From positions 1 through 37,535 of the forward strand of contig JAANMP010000049.1 of assembly GCA_011250595.1 (NCBI GenBank): 37,535 bases of DNA, in the 5' to 3' direction. This stretch comes from Bacillus sp. MM2020_1. Its GTDB lineage: Bacteria; Bacillota; Bacilli; Bacillales; Cytobacillaceae. The translations under genes were made by a program, and so were the position numbers. The notes below the pieces were generated by a model. It was not told the origin of the DNA and made no database searches. It saw only the letters and a list, made by a program, of their open reading frames with translations. Positions 33,440 through 37,535 of the stretch are shown in pieces (the stretch's first letter is position 1; each line of letters starts with the position of its first letter).

Positions 33440-34062
33440 ACTGCACCCATTTTCATTGGGACATCCGAACATAAAGTTTTATCAATCCACAAATTAATAT
33501 CCTTTAAGTATTTCTGCTCGAAAAATGGTTCATTGGGAAATACGTATAAAACTTCCCTCATATAATGTGTATTCATAAATGGCATCATCAATAATCCTTT
33601 TAACTGAATAATTAAATAAGGAATTGAGTGGGGGCGAAATTCATTCCATTCAAAACCTCGCTCAAATACTAATTGAAAATAGTATTTTTCCTTAAGTAAA
33701 TAAGTAGACATAATTTCCCTGACAACTTGCGAGTCCATGGACATCTCCCGATAGACTAGACTGGCCAATTTACTATTTTCACATTGATAATGAAGTAAAT
33801 CAGCAACCATTCGTTTTAAACAATTCTTTGCTCCCTTATCTATCGATGCGTAGGCTTCTTCCATTTTACTGATATACTGTTCAAAAAAATTCGTAAAGCA
33901 ATATTCTAGCAGACCTGGTTTATTTGCGAAGTGGTAGGCAATTGTGGCCGTATTTACTTTTGCCAGTCCGGCGATATCCCTAATTGATGTTCCCGAGTAT
34001 CCATTGGACTTAAATAATGTGATCGCGGCCTTAACAATTTCTTCTTTAGCGTTTTTCTTCAT
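33430..34062 (-). CDS. yttP: TetR family transcriptional regulator YttP
   Basis: A 210-aa TetR regulator with an N-terminal HTH (about 8-54, AAITLFKSNGYSGTSIRDIAG...NTATIAYHFANKPGLLEYCF) and a helical C-terminal domain of unknown ligand. It is a YttP-like gene in the conserved ezrA-yttP-ytsP order. ATG with AAAGGGG upstream. It is divergent from the sulfoxide reductase gene with 157 bp between start codons, a usual arrangement for control of the neighbour, though I saw no clear palindrome there. Confidence 0.9.
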   Translation of the reverse strand: MKKNAKEEIVKAAITLFKSNGYSGTSIRDIAGLAKVNTATIAYHFANKPGLLEYCFTNFFEQYISKMEEAYASIDKGAKNCLKRMVADLLHYQCENSKLASLVYREMSMDSQVVREIMSTYLLKEKYYFQLVFERGFEWNEFRPHSIPYLIIQLKGLLMMPFMNTHYMREVLYVFPNEPFFEQKYLKDINLWIDKTLCSDVPMKMGAVIK

Positions 34063-34219
34063 ATACTGTCCCCTTTCTGGTCTACTCCAAAAATCCCCTT
34101 ACCTAATGATTCTTTGCTTCACGACAGATTCCTTTATGAAATTATCGACAAAGTCTGCTAATATTCATGTAAATTTGATAAAATACTTATATAAATTGTT
34201 GAAATGAAGGGGGAACACC

Positions 34220-34702
34220 ATGTTTAACGTCGAAATGTACAAGGCGAGTCGTGAAGACAATTATAATCTGGTAAAAAAACAGCTCCATGCTCTTATTCAT
34301 GATGAGAATAATCAGATAGCAAATCTCAGCAATGCAAGTGCCCTGCTGAATCAGTTTCTTGACCGAATTAACTGGGTTGGATTTTATTTAATGGATACGA
34401 ATCAACAACTAGTATTAGGGCCATTCCAAGGTCTCCCTGCATGTATCCGTATTCCTTTAGGTAAGGGTGTATGCGGGACGTCTGCTTTGAAAAAAGAAAC
34501 CGTTCTTGTCGCAGATGTTAACCAGTTCCCTGGCCACATTGCTTGTGATGCAGCCTCTCAATCCGAAATTGTAATCCCTCTCATGAAAGATGGACAACTG
34601 CTTGGGGTTCTGGATATTGATTCACCTGAAAAAAATCGATTTGATGCACTGGACCAGCAAAAACTGGAAGAATTCGTTACTATTCTAGTTGAACATTTAT
34701 AG
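34220..34702 (+). CDS. ytsP: Free methionine-(R)-sulfoxide reductase (GAF domain)
   Basis: Reduces free L-methionine-R-sulfoxide. The 160-aa protein is a single GAF domain with the three fRMsr cysteines C75 (LPACIRIP), C85 (GVCGTSA) and C109 (HIACDAASQSE), and the LDIDSPEKNRFD motif. ATG with AGGGGG upstream. Next to methionine gamma-lyase, which suggests that methionine repair and breakdown are close on the map but on opposite strands. Confidence 0.94.
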   Translation: MFNVEMYKASREDNYNLVKKQLHALIHDENNQIANLSNASALLNQFLDRINWVGFYLMDTNQQLVLGPFQGLPACIRIPLGKGVCGTSALKKETVLVADVNQFPGHIACDAASQSEIVIPLMKDGQLLGVLDIDSPEKNRFDALDQQKLEEFVTILVEHL

Positions 34703-34737
34703 AAAAGAGCACAGAGGAAATTCCGCTGTGCTCTTTT
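34703..34737. terminator. Bidirectional terminator, ytsP / methionine gamma-lyase
   Basis: AAAAGAGCACAG (34703-34714) / CTGTGCTCTTTT (34726-34737) is a 12-bp stem beginning at the ytsP stop codon. Confidence 0.9.
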
Positions 34738-34740
34738 ACT

Positions 34741-35925
34741 TCAAACCTTTTCCAGTGCCTGTTCAAGGTCGGCTTGGATGTCCTCCCAGGCTTCTATTCC
34801 AACAGATAGACGGATCAAAGTGTCTTCAATCCCCATTTTTCTCCGTTCTTCCTCTGGAACGACGGCATGGGTCATCGTAGCGGGGTGCTGTATTAATGTT
34901 TCTGCGTCACCAAGACTTACTGCTATTTTTATTAATTGTAATTGATTCATAAACTGTTGAGCCGATTCCTTGGTTCCCGTTATCGTGAATGAAATGAGCC
35001 CGCCTGAATGTTTCATTTGCTTTTTCTTAATTGGATAATCTTGGTGATTTGGGTCTCCAGGGAAATAAACCGTTTCAATTTTCGGGTGGTTTTTCATAAA
35101 TTCAAATAGCTTTTGGGCATTTTCACAATGGCGGTCCATACGCACTGGCAGTGTTTTAATTCCTCTTAGCAACAGCCATGCATCAAATGGAGAAATTATC
35201 CCGCCGATGTCTTTTTGGGTAGTCCGTGATACCTGCCTAATAAACTCCTTCTTACCAATGACGAGACCCGCGATAACATCCCCATGTCCACAGATATATT
35301 TTGTTGCACTATGAATAACCACATCGCAGCCGAGGGTAAGAGGAGTTTGAATATAGGGGGAACAAAAAGTGTTATCAACCACGACGGGTATACCTTTTTC
35401 ATTGGCCAACCTCGCTACCATTTCCAGATCAACAAGCTTCATGGTCGGATTGATTGGCGTTTCGATATAGATACATGCTGTATTTGGACGGATCTCCCTT
35501 TCTAATCTTTCCGTTGAGTCCATAATGGAAAAATCATGTTCTATTCCATATTTCTCTTTTAATAATTCCAATAATCCAAAGGTACAGCCGTACACTCCTT
35601 TTGAACATAGAATATGGTCCCCTGTTTTTGTTAAGGCTACCAGCACAGCACTCACCGCCGCCATTCCCGACGAAAAGGCTAAACCTGCCTCCCCTTGTTC
35701 AAGGACAGCCATCCGTTCTTCCAGTATTTTTACCGTTGGATTTCCCAAGCGTGAATAAATAAATCCCTCTTCTTGCCCCGCAAATCTTTTTTCCCCTTGT
35801 TCCGCGCTGGCAAAAGTAAAAGTGGTTGTTTGATACAACGGAGGAACTAAACTGTCTTGATGTTCATCCGCACTATAACCTGAATGTATAACTTCCGTTT
35901 CAAACCGTGATTTCTTATTTTTCAT
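34741..35925 (-). CDS. megL: Methionine gamma-lyase (PLP, Cys/Met metabolism family)
   Basis: Splits methionine into methanethiol, ammonia and 2-oxobutyrate. The 394-aa protein starts MKNKKSRFETEVIHSG at ATG 35923-35925 behind AGAGGGG; the longer frame to 35958 runs through the cre site. PLP lysine K209 lies in SATKY. Y112 and C114 in VYGCTF and K238-D239 in TQKDIGG correspond at a constant offset to the residues that mark methionine gamma-lyase (Y114, C116, K240-D241 of the Pseudomonas enzyme) rather than cystathionine lyases. It has a perfect cre over its start site, so catabolite repression is expected. Confidence 0.88.
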   Translation of the reverse strand: MKNKKSRFETEVIHSGYSADEHQDSLVPPLYQTTTFTFASAEQGEKRFAGQEEGFIYSRLGNPTVKILEERMAVLEQGEAGLAFSSGMAAVSAVLVALTKTGDHILCSKGVYGCTFGLLELLKEKYGIEHDFSIMDSTERLEREIRPNTACIYIETPINPTMKLVDLEMVARLANEKGIPVVVDNTFCSPYIQTPLTLGCDVVIHSATKYICGHGDVIAGLVIGKKEFIRQVSRTTQKDIGGIISPFDAWLLLRGIKTLPVRMDRHCENAQKLFEFMKNHPKIETVYFPGDPNHQDYPIKKKQMKHSGGLISFTITGTKESAQQFMNQLQLIKIAVSLGDAETLIQHPATMTHAVVPEEERRKMGIEDTLIRLSVGIEAWEDIQADLEQALEKV

Positions 35926-35943
35926 TTTTGAACCCCTCTCATT

Positions 35944-35957
35944 TGAAAACGTTTTCA
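35944..35957. promoter_or_regulatory. Palindromic CcpA cre site at the megL start site
   Basis: TGAAAACGTTTTCA is a perfect palindrome and a full match to TGWAARCGYTWNCW. It lies immediately downstream of the -10 box, covering the predicted transcription start, a position that represses. Confidence 0.82.
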
Positions 35958-35958
35958 T

Positions 35959-35987
35959 TTTATATTATATTATGTCGGCTGGGTAAA
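35959..35987 (-). promoter_or_regulatory. Sigma-A promoter of megL
   Basis: Minus-strand TTTACC (35982-35987), a 17-nt spacer and TATAAA (35959-35964). The -35 overlaps the T-tract of the dgcP terminator. Confidence 0.6.
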
Positions 35988-36021
35988 AATCGTTAGGGCA
36001 CTCCTAAATGAGTCCCCTAAC
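35984..36021 (-). terminator. Terminator of dgcP
   Basis: GTTAGGG-g-ACTC / GAGT-g-CCCTAAC (35992-36021) is followed by GATTTTT. It starts in the dgcP stop codon. Confidence 0.83.
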
Positions 36022-37450
36022 TTACTCTTATATTATCTTTTTGAATGACCACCTTGTTCTTCCCGGTCCCTTTTGCAATATACAATGCTTCATCTGCTCG
36101 TTTAAATAAGTAATTATAGGCATCGAGCTGCTCCTTATTCCAATAAGAAACACCACATGACACTGTAATATGCGGATCAGAGCATTCAGATACCTTTTTG
36201 ACTAATCTTTCAGCAATAGCTGCTCCCCTGTCTAAAGGAACCCCTGGGAGATAAAGGGCCAATTCTTCCCCACCCCAACGGGCCCCTATATCTTCGCCAC
36301 GAATGTTACGTTTAATAAGGTTTGCTACCTGTACTAGAACTTTATCTCCAACCTGATGACCGTATGTATCATTTAGTTCTTTAAAATTATCGATATCAAT
36401 TAGTATAAAGGTGCCCTCTTCAGACTCTTTCATTGACCACTGAATCTTATCATCTAAAAATTTGCGGGAATGGAGCTTGGTAAGGTGATCTGTAATAACC
36501 ATATGTTCTAACTCTTCTCTAAGCATTGAATTGGTTAGGGCAAGCGACGAATGATGGATTAGTGATTGCAGGAGCTTAAATGTGTCAAAGGAAAAGAAAT
36601 AAGGTTCTTTATGCATCACTATAGAGAAACCTTTTAATTTTTCACTCTGAATCATCGGAACTGCAAGAATCGAATGAAAGCTTGTCTTGCTTTTTATGTT
36701 TTGCAAATTGCTATCACCAATAAATAAAGGATTTTTATCTAATTCGATTTTTTCCTTTATATAATCAATATAGATTTGGGCTTGTTTAGTGTAAAAGTAT
36801 GGAGTTGAGCCTGGGAGTATTTTTACTTTCGCTTGTTCATTTAAGAATAAGAAAAAGCCTACTTCTTGTGCATCAATAGAAGTGATAATTTGTTCTGACA
36901 TATATGTCATCGTATCAACCAAACGCAGGTTGGAATTTAAACAGTGGGAAGTTTCGTTGATTAGTTGTAAATTGGCGATTTCTTGCTTTGACTGTTGATA
37001 AAGGTGAGCATTTTCTATAGAGCTTCCTACAGATTCTGCCAATAAGCTAAGAAACTCCACCTCATTTGCCGGGAATTCAGTCGTATCCACTGCAATTAAC
37101 TGCAATACTCCATAAGTAACCTGTTTTCCTTTTAATGGCGCATAAATAATAGAATGTTTGTCAGAAGATGAAAATTCAAATTGAAGCTCACCAGTTGCAT
37201 AGGCTTTAATGGCAGCAATATTTTCACTATCATATTCAAGATCTATAATGGGAAGGTCACTGTGGCTATAAGTATCCTGTGAGAGCAATAAGGAAAATGA
37301 GAAGTCAGGGTACACTTCCTTAAGGGCTAAGCATAATTCTCCCAAGAGGATATTTACATCAAGAAAGGAATGAAGCTTTTCTATAATTAGTATTAATTGT
37401 TTATATCGATTAACTTGCACGTGTAAATCATTACATTCGAGAATATCCAT
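36017..37450 (-). CDS. dgcP: GAF-GGDEF diguanylate cyclase DgcP (YtrP)
   Basis: Makes cyclic di-GMP, a motility and biofilm messenger. The 477-aa protein starts MDILECNDLHVQVNRY at ATG 37448-37450 with GGTGG 7 nt upstream. Two GAF-like sensor regions (about 20-150 and 160-310) are followed by the GGDEF domain. Its active motif is GGEEL (393-397), an accepted active variant, and an intact inhibitory site RGED (384-387) lies five residues before it. There is no membrane segment, so it is cytoplasmic. Position matches ytrP beside ytsP in B. subtilis. Confidence 0.92.
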   Translation of the reverse strand: MDILECNDLHVQVNRYKQLILIIEKLHSFLDVNILLGELCLALKEVYPDFSFSLLLSQDTYSHSDLPIIDLEYDSENIAAIKAYATGELQFEFSSSDKHSIIYAPLKGKQVTYGVLQLIAVDTTEFPANEVEFLSLLAESVGSSIENAHLYQQSKQEIANLQLINETSHCLNSNLRLVDTMTYMSEQIITSIDAQEVGFFLFLNEQAKVKILPGSTPYFYTKQAQIYIDYIKEKIELDKNPLFIGDSNLQNIKSKTSFHSILAVPMIQSEKLKGFSIVMHKEPYFFSFDTFKLLQSLIHHSSLALTNSMLREELEHMVITDHLTKLHSRKFLDDKIQWSMKESEEGTFILIDIDNFKELNDTYGHQVGDKVLVQVANLIKRNIRGEDIGARWGGEELALYLPGVPLDRGAAIAERLVKKVSECSDPHITVSCGVSYWNKEQLDAYNYLFKRADEALYIAKGTGKNKVVIQKDNIRVS

Positions 37451-37535
37451 ATAGGTTCCACCTGATCTAATTCCAGATTTATACATTGTACCCTAATTAT
37501 AGTTAATCTTCAGACACTTTGGCGATATATATTTG

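Overview
This window reads as core chromosome of a low-GC, endospore-forming Bacillaceae (Bacillus or Neobacillus-like). The evidence is the gene order, which follows the Bacillus subtilis accA-ytsJ-dnaE-ytrIH-nrnA-ytpI-ytoI-ytkL...moaB-ackA-ytxK-tpx-ytfJI-yteJ-sppA-ppnKB-ytcI-sspA-thiI-nifS-ezrA-yttP-ytsP-ytrP block almost gene for gene. It is supported by strong Shine-Dalgarno sequences, frequent TTG/GTG starts, sporulation genes and several sporulation sigma-factor promoters. No phage, insertion sequence, CRISPR array, tRNA or rRNA was seen.

Layout. (1) 1-4200, minus strand: malic enzyme and an FCD/GntR regulator, then accD and accA. Near-identical palindromic operators (GTGGTCAGACCAC) precede both transcripts, which suggests one local regulon joining malate/pyruvate/NADPH metabolism to malonyl-CoA synthesis. 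(2) 4193-12019: dnaE, the sporulation pair ytrHI behind a sigma-E-type promoter, nrnA, ytpI, ytoI and a small membrane protein. Two ~150-bp structured repeats flank ytrHI. (3) 12103-16444: ytkL hydrolase, an M24 Xaa-Pro peptidase, a probable 6S RNA with its own promoter and terminator, alanine dehydrogenase, a glycine/phenylalanine-rich low-complexity protein and a 52-aa small protein. (4) 16551-21998: universal stress protein, an orphan 104-aa protein, ecsC-family gene coupled to moaB, ackA with an upstream cre (CcpA) site placed for activation, ytxK and tpx. (5) 22177-25909: ytfI-ytfJ (sigma-F-like promoter), sppA-yteJ and the NAD kinase ppnKB. (6) 25975-31454: RarD-type transporter, acyl-CoA synthetase, alpha/beta SASP (sigma-G-like promoter), and the nifS-like desulfurase plus thiI sulfur-transfer pair. 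(7) 31574-37450: ezrA, TetR regulator, free-Met-R-sulfoxide reductase, methionine gamma-lyase with a perfect cre at its start site, and diguanylate cyclase dgcP.

The region is mostly housekeeping. The most interesting signals are regulatory: the twin GntR operators, the two cre sites with opposite predicted outcomes, the repeat pair around ytrHI and the 6S-like RNA. Most transcription units end in clear hairpin terminators, several of which begin inside or at the stop codon. I found no convincing new multi-gene system. Several small or unusual proteins (52-aa, 79-aa, 104-aa and the Gly/Phe-rich protein) have no function I can assign.
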